From an uncultured Oscillospiraceae bacterium (GTDB lineage Bacteria > Bacillota > Clostridia > Oscillospirales > Oscillospiraceae): a stretch of 64,000 nucleotides of DNA. The notes below the pieces were generated by a model. That model was not told where the DNA came from. It saw only the letters and a program-made list of their open reading frames with translations, and made no database searches. This document shows, in pieces, positions 7,906 through 19,102 of this stretch (its first letter is position 1; each line of letters begins with the position of its first letter). A program made the position numbers and the translations under genes. The DNA lies in the NCBI GenBank assembly GCA_949935795.1, contig CATLFX010000002.1, forward strand, positions 50,157-114,156, given 5' to 3'.

Positions 7906-8667
7906 TTACTCCTCCCAGCTGTTCCCCGTGGCGTAGTCGATAACCACGCCTGGCTGGACGTTATAGAGGTAGACGTTGAAGCAAATCCCCTCCCCCTCGT
8001 CCTCCACGGAGAAGGCCTCCAGCTGCACCCCGCTGACCACCAGGTTGTCCCCGTCGAAGATGGGGGTCGCCCGGTAGAGCACGTGGTTTTCCGTCTCCTC
8101 CACGTAGCCGTCCACCATATTCTCAAAGGGGAGCATCCCCTCCACGTTCATGTACCGGGTGCCAGTGATGAGGTTCTGTTTGTTGGCGTTCTCCCCCGCC
8201 AGCTGGTAGCCGATGAGGTGACAGCGGTTATAGAGGTATTTCCCGTCCACGCAGTCGTATTTCACCGTCTGCCAGCCGGTGGGCTTCACCTGGCCGATCT
8301 CCTCCCTGGGCCCGGTGGGCATGATGTCCAGGCAGACGTTCGCATAGGCCGCGCCGCACCGGCCTAAGTAGTCCAGCTCGCTGTAGGTCTCAAAGGGTTC
8401 TAGGGTCAAATCCTCCAGGCCGAAACTGGGCTGGTTGTCCTGCAAGACCACATAGGGCTCGCCGGAATATTCCGGGACGTTCTCCAACAGCACCGCCGCC
8501 GGAGGCTTGAGGCCCAGCTCCACCAGCAGGTTGTCCAGCGTCAGCGAGCCCTTCAAATGCAGGCTCAGAGCGGCCGCCGCCACAATCAGAACGATGCCCA
8601 GCAGCAAAAAAATCAGCTTTTCCTTACTAAACCCTGTCTGACGCCGTTTTCCCGTGCGGGCGCTCAT
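7906..8667 (-). CDS. membrane-anchored DNA/RNA non-specific endonuclease (EndA/NucA-type)
   Basis: A 253-residue protein. The basic N-terminus and one membrane helix (LIFLLLGIVLIVAAAALSL) put the rest outside the cell. The catalytic domain is of the beta-beta-alpha-metal nuclease type related to pneumococcal EndA. Conserved blocks are NRCHLIGYQLAGENANKQN, NLITGTRYMNVEGM and FENMV. The usual DRGH motif reads NRCH, so the catalytic His is kept but Asp and Gly are replaced. The gene overlaps the aminotransferase by ATGA and is the last gene of the ligA run. It could serve nutrient scavenging or DNA uptake; neither is shown by sequence. Confidence 0.85.
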   Translation of the reverse strand: MSARTGKRRQTGFSKEKLIFLLLGIVLIVAAAALSLHLKGSLTLDNLLVELGLKPPAAVLLENVPEYSGEPYVVLQDNQPSFGLEDLTLEPFETYSELDYLGRCGAAYANVCLDIMPTGPREEIGQVKPTGWQTVKYDCVDGKYLYNRCHLIGYQLAGENANKQNLITGTRYMNVEGMLPFENMVDGYVEETENHVLYRATPIFDGDNLVVSGVQLEAFSVEDEGEGICFNVYLYNVQPGVVIDYATGNSWEE

Positions 8668-9842
8668 GCCCTGCCCTCCAAAATGCCGCCGGCCTCAACC
8701 GCCGCCACAATCTCCTTCATGACAGATACGGGCCGCACCAGGGCAAACCGCACGTGCCCTTCCCCCAGGGGCCCGAAGGCGGAGCCGGGGGTGCAGAGCA
8801 GTCCCGTGCGGTCCAGCAGCTCGAAGCAGAACTCCACCGAGTTCGCATACCCCGCCGGAAGGGGCGCCCAGACGAACATACTGCCCTGGCTGTCCGGCAC
8901 CTCCCAGCCGATGGAGCGCAGGCCGCCGCACAGGGCGTCCCGCCGGGCCTGGTACTCCAGGCGGTTGCGCTCCACGCTGTCCTGGGGGCCGTTGAGGGCC
9001 GCCGCGGCGGCGTGCTGGATGGGCAGGAACATCCCGTAGTCGATCTGGGAGCGCAGGCGCTTGAAGGCCCCCACGATCTCCCGGTTCCCCACCACGAAGG
9101 ACACCCTGGCCCCGGTGAGATTGTAGGTCTTGGACAGGGAGTTGAACTCCACCCCCACCTCCTTGGCCCCGTCAAAGGACAGGAAGGACTTCCCCACCCG
9201 GCCGTCGAAGATGATCTCAGAGTAGGCGTTGTCGTGGAGGATCACGATCCCATGCTTTTGGGCAAATTCGATCAAACGGGGATAGAACTCGTCCGGCGCC
9301 GCCGCGCCCAGGGGGTTCGCCGGGTAGGACACCACCATAAACCGGGCCCTTTTCGCCAAATCAGGGTCAAAATGCTCCAGATCGGGCAGATAGTCGTTCT
9401 CCTTCAGCAGAGGATAGTGGACGCAGCTTGCCCCGCACAGGTAAGGCCCCAGCTCAAAAATCGGATAGCCCGGGTCGGGCACCAGAACCACGTCGCCGGG
9501 GTCGCACAGCGTCCAGCCCACGTGAGTCAGCCCTTCCTGGGAGCCGTACACCGCCATCAGCTCGTCCGCCCCCAGCTCCACGCCGTAGCGCCGCCTGTAC
9601 CAGCCCTGCACCGCCTGGGTCAGCTCCGCCGTCTCTCCCAGGGAATAGCGGTAGTTGGCCGGGTCGGAGGCCGCCTGAGCCAGAGCCTCCACAATGTGGG
9701 GCTCTGGCAGGAAGTCCGGCGTGCCGATGGACAGGTTATACACCGGCTTTCCCTGGGCCATGCGTTGATTCTTTTTCTCGTCCAGCACGTTGAAGATTCC
9801 CGGCTCAAAGCCGTCCATCCGGCGGGCAAATCTAATCTCCAT
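8664..9842 (-). CDS. PLP-dependent aminotransferase, class I/II (diaminopimelate/alanine aminotransferase-like)
   Basis: Fold-type I aminotransferase of 392 residues. Visible features are the N-terminal NLSIGTPDFLPEP, the Asn of VVSYPANPLGA, the cofactor-binding LHDNAYSEI, the Schiff-base Lys in FNSLSKTYNLTGARV, and the C-terminal Arg in GHVRFAL. It looks closest to the LL-diaminopimelate aminotransferase/AlaT group, but the substrate cannot be assigned; the gene is not beside lysine biosynthesis genes. AGAGGGA supports the ATG. It lies between ligA and the endonuclease and is probably cotranscribed with them. Confidence 0.85.
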   Translation of the reverse strand: MEIRFARRMDGFEPGIFNVLDEKKNQRMAQGKPVYNLSIGTPDFLPEPHIVEALAQAASDPANYRYSLGETAELTQAVQGWYRRRYGVELGADELMAVYGSQEGLTHVGWTLCDPGDVVLVPDPGYPIFELGPYLCGASCVHYPLLKENDYLPDLEHFDPDLAKRARFMVVSYPANPLGAAAPDEFYPRLIEFAQKHGIVILHDNAYSEIIFDGRVGKSFLSFDGAKEVGVEFNSLSKTYNLTGARVSFVVGNREIVGAFKRLRSQIDYGMFLPIQHAAAAALNGPQDSVERNRLEYQARRDALCGGLRSIGWEVPDSQGSMFVWAPLPAGYANSVEFCFELLDRTGLLCTPGSAFGPLGEGHVRFALVRPVSVMKEIVAAVEAGGILEGRA

Positions 9843-9863
9843 GGGTCATTCCCTCTTTTATCT

Positions 9864-12552
<2,689 letters not shown>

Positions 12553-12601
12553 ACAGCCACCCCCTATGGGTCACTGTATGCCTGGAATGGCTCGGCCTAT
12601 G

Positions 12602-13855
12602 TCATCCGCCAAGCAGCTCCTCCGCCGCCAGCATCACGCCGGTCTTTCCCGACTCGTAGGTGAGCCCGCCCTGGAGGTACACCGTGTAGGGCTCCCGCAT
12701 GGGCGCGTCGGCGGACAGCTCAATGGACGCCCCCTGGATGAAGGCCCCCGCCGCCATAATCACCTGGCTGTCGTAGCCCGGCATATCCCAGGGCTCCGGG
12801 GTGACATAGGAGTCCACCGGGGCCCCGGATTGGATGCCCTTGCAGAACCGCTTCACCGCCTCGGGGGTCTTTAGATGTATCATCTGAATGATATCATGCC
12901 GGACCGCGTCCGAGCTGGGCTCTGTCTCATAGCCCAGCAGCTCCATGAGCCGGGCAGCAAACACGGCGGTTTTCACCGCCTGAGCTACGGTGTGGGGGGC
13001 CAGGAACAGTCCCTGGTACAGCAGGCGGTTGTTGCCCAGGGTTGACCCGCACTCCCGGCCAATGCCCGGGCAGGTGAGGCGCATGGCCGCGCCCTCCACC
13101 AGGTCCCGCCGCCCGGCGATATAGCCCCCCGTAGGGGCCAGCCCGCCGCCCGGATTTTTGATGAGGGACCCCACCACCAGATCAGCCCCCACATGGGTGG
13201 GTTCCTGCTCCTCCACAAACTCTCCGTAGCAGTTGTCCACCAAAATGGCGGCATTGGGGTTGTTTTCCCGCACGATGGCGCACAGCTCCCCGATCTCGTC
13301 CACCGACAGGGAGGCCCGGGTGGCGTACCCCTTGGAGCGCTGGATGAGCACCGCTTTCACTCTGGGGTCCCGGACCGCCTGGGCCAGCCCCGCCTTGTCG
13401 GGGGCGTCGTCCGCCAGCTCCACCTGGCGGTACTCCACGCCATAGTCCTTAAGGGAGCCGCGTCCCTTGTCCACAGCCCCCACCACCCCCAGCAGGGTGT
13501 CGTAGGGAGCGCCCACGGCGGACACCAGCACATCCCCGGCCTTCAGCGCCCCAAACAGGGCGCAGGTGATGGCGTGGGTGCCGTTGACAAACTGGAGGCG
13601 CACCAGGGCGTCCTCAGTGCCGAACAGGTCCGCGTAAATCTCATCCAGCTTGTCCCGGCCCAGGTCGTCGTATCCGTAGCCCGTGGTCCCGGCAAAATAG
13701 CTCTCCGCCACCCGGTGTTCCTGGAACGCGGCCAGCACCCGCTGGCTGTTGGCCTGGGCGATGGCGTCAATCCGGGCAAACTGGCCGCTCAGCTCCCGCT
13801 CCGCCTGGGCGGCCAGCGTCCGCACCTGTTCTGATATCTGTAAAGGAGAATTCAT
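12602..13855 (-). CDS. methionine gamma-lyase-like PLP protein (aluminium resistance/YnbB family)
   Basis: A 417-residue fold-type I PLP protein of the family once called aluminium resistance protein (YnbB in B. subtilis), related to Cys/Met metabolism lyases. Visible features are the glycine-rich GTTGYGYDDLGRDKLDEIYA, FVNGTHAITCALFGALKAGD, the Asp of ILVDNCYGEF, and the probable Schiff-base Lys in GSLIKNPGGGLAPTGGYIAG. The true reaction is not settled. The upstream ribosome-binding site is weak. It lies between the third M42 gene and yunB in the murD-led run. Confidence 0.85.
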   Translation of the reverse strand: MNSPLQISEQVRTLAAQAERELSGQFARIDAIAQANSQRVLAAFQEHRVAESYFAGTTGYGYDDLGRDKLDEIYADLFGTEDALVRLQFVNGTHAITCALFGALKAGDVLVSAVGAPYDTLLGVVGAVDKGRGSLKDYGVEYRQVELADDAPDKAGLAQAVRDPRVKAVLIQRSKGYATRASLSVDEIGELCAIVRENNPNAAILVDNCYGEFVEEQEPTHVGADLVVGSLIKNPGGGLAPTGGYIAGRRDLVEGAAMRLTCPGIGRECGSTLGNNRLLYQGLFLAPHTVAQAVKTAVFAARLMELLGYETEPSSDAVRHDIIQMIHLKTPEAVKRFCKGIQSGAPVDSYVTPEPWDMPGYDSQVIMAAGAFIQGASIELSADAPMREPYTVYLQGGLTYESGKTGVMLAAEELLGG

Positions 13856-13885
13856 TGACTGTTCCCGTCCTATCTTGTGTTTCGT

Positions 13886-14884
13886 TTACTTCTCCAGCTT
13901 GCTGGAGGCAAAGGCCGCCGCCAAGTCGGCGCAGGCGCGCACATCGTTCAGGTCCGCCATCTCCACCGGGGTGTGGATATAGCGGCAAGGGATGGAGATG
14001 CCCCCGGCGTACACGCCGCCCCGGGTGGACTGGATGGGCCCCGCGTCGGTGCCCCCCATCTGGAGCACATCCCGCTGCACAGGAATGCCCTTCTCCGCCC
14101 CCAGCGCCATCAGCTTCTCCACCAGGGCGGGCGGGCAGATGACGGAGCGGTCCATCACCTTCACCGCCGCTCCCTTGCCGCACAGGCTGCTGGCCTGGTG
14201 CCTGCTCCCCGGCTCGTCGTCCGCCCCGGTGACATCCACCGCGATGCCGTAGTCCGGGTCCACGGTCCAGGCAGCAGTCTTGGCCCCGCGGGTGCCCACT
14301 TCCTCCTGGGTGGAGAACACGAAATACAGGTCGTTTTCCGTCTCCTCCAACCGCTCCATGGCCATCAGCAGCACCAGGCAGGCGATTCGGTCGTCCAGAT
14401 AGGGGGAGATCACACGGCCCGCCGCTTGACGGACGGGAGTGTCGTATACGGCGGCGTCCCCAACCTGGACCAGCTTCTTCGCCGCTTCCTCGTCCGCCGC
14501 GCCGATGTCGAGGAACAGGTCGCTCACCTTCAGCTTATCCAGCTCCGCGCCGTCTTTGGCGCAGATCAGGCCGCAGGTCCCATTGCGGAACCGCACCGGG
14601 GTATAGGCCACCTCTTTGGCGCTGACACCCCCCAGCGCCCCCACATGGACAAACCCCTTGTCGTCGATGTGGGTGGCCACCAGCCCGATGGAGTCCATGT
14701 GGGCGGAAAACATCACCCTGGGGCCGCTCCCCCGCTTATGGCAGATGAGGCTGCCCAGAACGTCCCGGGAAATCTCGTCCACATAGGGCCTGGCCAGCTC
14801 CTCAATGACCTGAGAGACCTCATTTTCACAGCCGGAGGGCCCAAACGCTCCCACCAGCCGGGTCAAAACCTGTATCATTTCCAT
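13886..14884 (-). CDS. M42 family metallo-aminopeptidase (third of three in tandem)
   Basis: Cytosolic, probably dodecameric (TET-type) aminopeptidase trimming short peptides. It has 332 residues. The two-metal centre is visible: His and Asp of FSAHMDSIGLV, Asp of YLDDRIACL, the catalytic Glu and its neighbour in STQEEVGTRGA, Asp of AVDVTGADDEPG, and the final His in YIHTPVEM. GGAGGG precedes the ATG. It is the last of three adjacent M42 paralogues that differ clearly from each other, which hints at different substrate preferences within mixed or separate particles. Confidence 0.92.
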   Translation of the reverse strand: MEMIQVLTRLVGAFGPSGCENEVSQVIEELARPYVDEISRDVLGSLICHKRGSGPRVMFSAHMDSIGLVATHIDDKGFVHVGALGGVSAKEVAYTPVRFRNGTCGLICAKDGAELDKLKVSDLFLDIGAADEEAAKKLVQVGDAAVYDTPVRQAAGRVISPYLDDRIACLVLLMAMERLEETENDLYFVFSTQEEVGTRGAKTAAWTVDPDYGIAVDVTGADDEPGSRHQASSLCGKGAAVKVMDRSVICPPALVEKLMALGAEKGIPVQRDVLQMGGTDAGPIQSTRGGVYAGGISIPCRYIHTPVEMADLNDVRACADLAAAFASSKLEK

Positions 14885-14898
14885 ATAAAACCCTCCTG

Positions 14899-15921
14899 TC
14901 AGCGCTCTGCCAGGGCCTGAATAAACAGCCTGGTCAGCGCCAATATCTGTTCCGCGTCAGAAATGCTGCATACACTGCTGGGGGCGTGGAGATAGCGCAC
15001 CGCCGCCGAGATTCCGGCCACCCGCACCCCCGCCTTGGTCCGCTGGATCGTCCGGGCGTCGGTGCCGCCGGACACATAGTGCTTCATCTGCCAGGGCAGG
15101 CCGTTTTTCTTCGCCAGCTCCCGCAGCAGCTCGAACAGCTCACGGTCGTAGATGGTCCCGCCGTCCATCCAGGACAGGACGGGCCCTCTCCCCGGCCAGC
15201 AAACCTGCCGGTCCGGCTCCAGGGCGGGGATGTCGGCGGCGGTGGTGCCCTCCAGCACCAGGGCGATCTCCGGCGTGATGGAGAAGGCCGCCCCAAAGGC
15301 CCCCCGTGTGCCCACCTCCTCCTGGACTGTGAACACAAAGGTGCAGTCCATGGGCAGGTCCTCCTCCAGCAGCTTCACCAGCACAGAACAGCCCACCCGG
15401 TCGTCGATGGCCTTGGCCTTCAGCATCCCATCGCCAAACTCCGCCGCGTCTCCGGCAAACGTGCAGATGTCCCCCAGCTCCACCTGGGCCAGAGCCTCTT
15501 CCCTGTTCTTGGCCCCAATGTCGATATAAAGATCGGTGAGCTTTGGCACTTTTTTCCGCTCCTCGGCGGTGGTCAGGTGGATGGCTTTCAGCCCAATGAC
15601 GCCGGGGATGGCCTGCTCCCCCACCACAACCCGCTTGCCCAGCAGGATGCGGCGGTCGATGCCGCCCACGCAGCCGAATTTCAGATATCCCTCGTCGGTG
15701 ACCGACTTGACGATCAGCCCCACCTCGTCCATATGGGCGCACAGCATCAGCTTGTTCCCCGCGGCCTTCGCCCCCCGCTTGAACGCGATCAGGTTGCCCA
15801 GGGCGTCCGTGCGGACGCTGTCGGCGTAGGGCTCCACCCGCCGCCGGATATAGTCCCGGACCTGGTCCTCGTGGGAGGAGACGCCGGACAGGGCGCACAG
15901 CGTTTTCAGTGTCTCAATCAT
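14899..15921 (-). CDS. M42 family metallo-aminopeptidase (second of three)
   Basis: A 340-residue M42 peptidase. Metal and catalytic residues are in LCAHMDEVGLI, KAIDDRVGCSVL, TVQEEVGTRGA and RYLHAPSSV. The residue that is Asp in the other two copies is Glu here (LVLEGTTAADIP), a form I recall from other M42 proteins and able to bind metal. GAGAGGAGG precedes the ATG. It overlaps the upstream paralogue by ATGA, so translation is probably coupled. Older annotations call this family endoglucanase M, which the motif set does not support. Confidence 0.92.
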   Translation of the reverse strand: MIETLKTLCALSGVSSHEDQVRDYIRRRVEPYADSVRTDALGNLIAFKRGAKAAGNKLMLCAHMDEVGLIVKSVTDEGYLKFGCVGGIDRRILLGKRVVVGEQAIPGVIGLKAIHLTTAEERKKVPKLTDLYIDIGAKNREEALAQVELGDICTFAGDAAEFGDGMLKAKAIDDRVGCSVLVKLLEEDLPMDCTFVFTVQEEVGTRGAFGAAFSITPEIALVLEGTTAADIPALEPDRQVCWPGRGPVLSWMDGGTIYDRELFELLRELAKKNGLPWQMKHYVSGGTDARTIQRTKAGVRVAGISAAVRYLHAPSSVCSISDAEQILALTRLFIQALAER

Positions 15922-16949
15922 TGTGCCGCCTCCTCTCCCAACCCCTGCGCAAAGGCGGCCAGCAGCCGGGCGGTGTCCTCAATGTCGCTCAGCTCCACCA
16001 CCTCCACCGGGGTGTGCATATATTTCAGGGGTACTGACACGAGGGCGGTGGCCACCCCCTCGTTGGCAACCTGCATATCCCAGCCGTTGGTTCCGCTGTT
16101 CCCCTCCATGACCTCTTTCTGCACGGCCATATCCAGCCCCGCCGCTTTGTCCAGCAGCCGCTTCACCATCCAGCGGGCGCAGTTGGGGCCGATACCCACC
16201 GCCGGCCCGCCGCCCATGGCAAGAGCCTCTTCCTTCGAGCAGTCCGGCGTCCTGCCGAAGGTGACGTCCACCGCCACGCAAAAGTCCGGCGCCAGCGCCT
16301 GGGCCCCCACCTGGGCGCCCACGCCGCCGGTCTCCTCGCACACGCTGCCCAAAATATACAGGTCCACATCCAGCGCCGCCTCTTTCAGCAGCTCCGCCGC
16401 CCGCAGCAGCGCGGCAAAGCAGGCCCGGTCGTCCAGCGACTTGGCGCACACCTGCCGCTCCCCCAGGCGGGTGAGCTCCGCCCGGTACACCATGGGCGTG
16501 CCAATGGGAATCAGCCGCTCCGCCTTCTCCTGGGACAGACCCGCGTCAACGAACAGATCCTTCACCTCCGGAGCCTTCTCCCGGTCCTCCGCCGACAGCA
16601 CGTGGGGGGGCAGGCATGCCACCACCCCCAGCATGGGCGGGTCAGTGAGAATACTCACCTCCCGGTCCGGCAGCATCCGGGCGTCCACACCGGCGGCCTT
16701 GAAACGCAGGAAGCCGTCCTTATGCCCGGTCACGATCAGCCCCACCTCGTCCAGGTGGGCGTCCAGCAGCAGCTTTTTCGCCCCCGGCTTTCCGCAGCGG
16801 CGCACGCCGATGAGGCTGCCCAGCCGGTCGGTCCACACCTCGTCCATCAAGGGCTCCAGCAGCTCCCTGGCCGCCAGCACGGCGGGACGCTCAAAACCGG
16901 AGGGCCCGCCCACGGCGCACAGCCGCTCCAGTATCTGTTCTATTTCCAC
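15918..16949 (-). CDS. M42 family metallo-aminopeptidase (first of three)
   Basis: A 343-residue M42 peptidase starting at GTG after AAAGGAG. Motifs are LLDAHLDEVGLI, SLDDRACFAAL, the variant catalytic segment SVCEETGGVGAQ (the other copies have QEEVGTRGA), AVDVTFGRTPDC and YMHTPVEV. It directly follows murD (22 bases) and overlaps the second M42 gene. Three unlike copies in a row next to a cell-wall gene suggest a joint peptide-processing function, but no direct link to wall peptides can be read from the sequence. Confidence 0.92.
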   Translation of the reverse strand: MEIEQILERLCAVGGPSGFERPAVLAARELLEPLMDEVWTDRLGSLIGVRRCGKPGAKKLLLDAHLDEVGLIVTGHKDGFLRFKAAGVDARMLPDREVSILTDPPMLGVVACLPPHVLSAEDREKAPEVKDLFVDAGLSQEKAERLIPIGTPMVYRAELTRLGERQVCAKSLDDRACFAALLRAAELLKEAALDVDLYILGSVCEETGGVGAQVGAQALAPDFCVAVDVTFGRTPDCSKEEALAMGGGPAVGIGPNCARWMVKRLLDKAAGLDMAVQKEVMEGNSGTNGWDMQVANEGVATALVSVPLKYMHTPVEVVELSDIEDTARLLAAFAQGLGEEAAQ

Positions 16950-16971
16950 TTCAATCCTGCTCCTTTCCCGC

Positions 16972-18351
16972 TTATTTCAAAGCGTTCACCAAATCCTTGA
17001 ATACATTTCCCCGCTCCTCGAAGTTCTTAAAGCGGTCAAAGGAGGCGCTGGCCGGGGAGAGAATGACCACGTCCCCCGGCTGGGCCAGCGCCCGGGCCCG
17101 GTTCACCGCCTCCTGGAGGTCGGCGCAGTCAAAGACGGCCGGCTCTCCTTTCCGGTATCCGGGCGCGGCCAAAGCGGCCGCCTTTATTTTTTTCGCGGTG
17201 TCCCCCGTCAGCAGGAGGGCCTTGACGTGCTCCACAATCTCCGGCCCCAGGGCGTCGTAGGGGATGTGCTTGTCGTAGCCCCCCGCGATCAGGATAACCT
17301 TCCGGTCGAAGGACCGCAGTCCGGCCGTGGTCCGGCTGGGGCTGGAGGCGATGGAGTCGTTGTAGTAGCGCACCCCGTCCAGCTCCCGCACCAGCTCGAT
17401 GCGGTGGGGCACCCCCCCGAAGGTGCGGGCGAAGTTCCGGACCACCTCATCCGGCACCAGGCCGTCCAGCGCCGCGATAGCGGCCATGTAATTTTCCAGG
17501 TTGTGAAGGCCGGGCAGAAGGATGTCGTCTGTGGACAGCACCGGCCGCCCGCTGCACACCACGGTTTTGTCCCGCAGGTACACCCCGCTCTCCAGCGTCC
17601 GCTTCCGGCTGAACAGGGTAACCGCGCCCCTGGCCTGGGCGGCGAAGCCCGCGGTGATCTCGTTGTCGGCGTTGAGCACCAGCCGGTCTCCCGAGTCCTG
17701 ATAGGCAAAGATGTTCCGCTTGGCGTTCACATATTCCTCCATGTCTTTGTGCACGTCCAGGTGGTTGGGGGCCAAATTGGTGACCACCGCGATGCTGGGG
17801 CTCTGCCGCACGGTCATCAGCTGGAAGGAGGACAGCTCCAGCACCACCATGTCGTCGGGACGGATGTCGTCCACCTGGCACAGCAGGGGATGGCCGATGT
17901 TTCCCCCCACAAAGGTGCGGTAGCCCGCCGCCTTCAGCAGACCCGCGATGATGGTGGTGGTGGTGGTCTTCCCGTCGGAGCCGGTCACCGCAATGATCCG
18001 GCAGGGGCACAGGTCCAAAAACGCCTCCATCTCCGAGGTGAGTCTGGCCCCCCTTTCCACAGCCCGCTTGAGCTGAGGCGTGTCCGGGTGCAGGCCGGGC
18101 GTGCGGAAAATCACGTCGGCCCCATCCAGCCGGTCCAGATAGTCCGGGCCCAGCGCCGCCGTCAGCCCCCGACGCTCCAGGGACTCGACGAGGCCGTCGA
18201 AGTCCTCCCGCTGGCGTTTGTCGCACAGCAGCACCTTCACCCCCGCGTCCAGCAGGCCCTCCACCAGCGGCCGGTTGGACACGCCCAAGCCGATCACCGC
18301 CACCTTTTTCCCTTTTAACGAGCTAAAATATTCCTTTAACGCTGAATCCAT
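16972..18351 (-). CDS. murD: UDP-N-acetylmuramoyl-L-alanine--D-glutamate ligase
   Basis: Adds D-glutamate to the peptidoglycan precursor in the cytosol, using ATP. It has 459 residues. The N-terminal Rossmann domain has KKVAVIGLGVSNRPLVEGL. The central ATPase has ITVTGSDGKTTTTT-like residues (seen as AVTGSDGKTTTTTIIAGLL) and NLAPNHLDVHKDMEEY. The C-terminal domain has VPHRIELVRELDGVRYYNDS and LSPASASFDRFKNFEERG. GGAGG lies 11 bases before the ATG. It stands apart from the dcw cluster, at the head of a long minus-strand run, with its own promoter diverging from rnpB. Confidence 0.97.
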   Translation of the reverse strand: MDSALKEYFSSLKGKKVAVIGLGVSNRPLVEGLLDAGVKVLLCDKRQREDFDGLVESLERRGLTAALGPDYLDRLDGADVIFRTPGLHPDTPQLKRAVERGARLTSEMEAFLDLCPCRIIAVTGSDGKTTTTTIIAGLLKAAGYRTFVGGNIGHPLLCQVDDIRPDDMVVLELSSFQLMTVRQSPSIAVVTNLAPNHLDVHKDMEEYVNAKRNIFAYQDSGDRLVLNADNEITAGFAAQARGAVTLFSRKRTLESGVYLRDKTVVCSGRPVLSTDDILLPGLHNLENYMAAIAALDGLVPDEVVRNFARTFGGVPHRIELVRELDGVRYYNDSIASSPSRTTAGLRSFDRKVILIAGGYDKHIPYDALGPEIVEHVKALLLTGDTAKKIKAAALAAPGYRKGEPAVFDCADLQEAVNRARALAQPGDVVILSPASASFDRFKNFEERGNVFKDLVNALK

Positions 18352-18421
18352 TGATATTCAAACCTCCAAATCACCGGTTTTGAACCCTGTCTTCTCAATG
18401 GCAGATTTCGCATACCCAGGT

Positions 18422-18450
18422 ATTATACCCCATTCAATTTCATTTGACAA
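18422..18450 (-). promoter_or_regulatory. promoter for murD
   Basis: Minus-strand TTGTCA (18450-18445), 17-base spacer, TATAAT (18427-18422). Its -35 box overlaps the -35 box of the divergent rnpB promoter. Confidence 0.8.
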
Positions 18451-18472
18451 TCACCTAAAGATGAAGTACAAT
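18444..18472 (+). promoter_or_regulatory. promoter for RNase P RNA
   Basis: TTGACA (18444-18449), 17-base spacer, TACAAT (18467-18472). The predicted start of transcription, about 18480, coincides with the 5' end of the RNase P RNA. Confidence 0.85.
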
Positions 18473-18481
18473 CAAAAACGC

Positions 18482-18935
18482 AAGTGCGCTGGACAGCCGC
18501 GCGGCCAGGCCGAAAGGCCGTCCGTGAGGAAAGTCCGGGCTCCGCAGGGCGAGGATAACGGGTAACACCCGCCGGGGGCGACCCTAGGAAAAGTGCAACA
18601 GAAATAGACTACCTCGTCCCCAATTGGGGCCCCCGCAAAGCCGTCTTTTGGCTTTGTGGGGAGAGGAGGCACAGCGAAATGAGTGAGCTCTGCCGCTTGC
18701 GGCGGAGCGAGCAATATGGAGCTTGTGCCGACGAGGAAAAGGTGGAAAGGCGAGGTAAGAGCTCACCCAATGGCGTGTCAAGCGCCCATTGCTGTAAACT
18801 CTATCCGGAGCAACGCCGTGGGAACACATATGGCCGGCCCGGCCGTGTTCAGGAGGCGGCTGGAGCGCACCGGCAACGGTGCGCCTAGATAGATGGCTGT
18901 CTTAAATGACAGAACCCGGCTTACAGGCGCGCTTG
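18482..18935 (+). ncRNA. rnpB: RNase P RNA, class A-like
   Basis: Catalytic RNA that removes 5' leaders from tRNA precursors. The 5' end AAGTGCGC pairs with the 3' end GCGCGCTT (stem P1). The conserved GAGGAAAGTCCGGGCTCC near the 5' end and ACAGAACCCGGCTTAC near the 3' end form the universal P4 core. At about 454 nt it is longer than the usual 350-400; the surplus is in GC-rich hairpin arms (for example about 18650-18730). Several short open frames across it are chance. It has its own promoter and a terminator-like hairpin after it. Confidence 0.95.
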
Positions 18936-18939
18936 CGGG

Positions 18940-18970
18940 ACGCGGGACTCCGAGAGGGGCCCCGCGTTTT
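18940..18970 (+). terminator. terminator after rnpB
   Basis: ACGCGGG and CCCGCGT pair around a short purine-rich loop and are followed by TTT, five bases past the RNase P RNA end. Confidence 0.7.
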
Positions 18971-19030
18971 CCTTGTCCATCTTACCCTAGCCCGGACCTC
19001 TGGAGGCGGTAATTTCTCTCTTTTTGTCCG

Positions 19031-19059
19031 TTGCGCTCCGGCTTTTTATACTATATAAT
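19031..19059 (+). promoter_or_regulatory. promoter for the pyr operon
   Basis: TTGCGC (19031-19036), 17-base spacer, TATAAT (19054-19059). The leader to pyrC is only about 37 bases, so there is no room for a PyrR-type attenuator. Confidence 0.75.
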
Positions 19060-19102
19060 GTACAAAAGCGTTTTATACAACACAGTTAGGAGGGATATCC
19101 CC

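Noticed and set aside
14986..18318. A 1110-codon open frame on the plus strand over the M42 genes and murD
   Set aside because: Antisense shadow of four well-supported genes; no ribosome-binding site or domain.
18584..18892. Short open frames within the RNase P RNA
   Set aside because: They overlap the conserved structural RNA and have no coding features.
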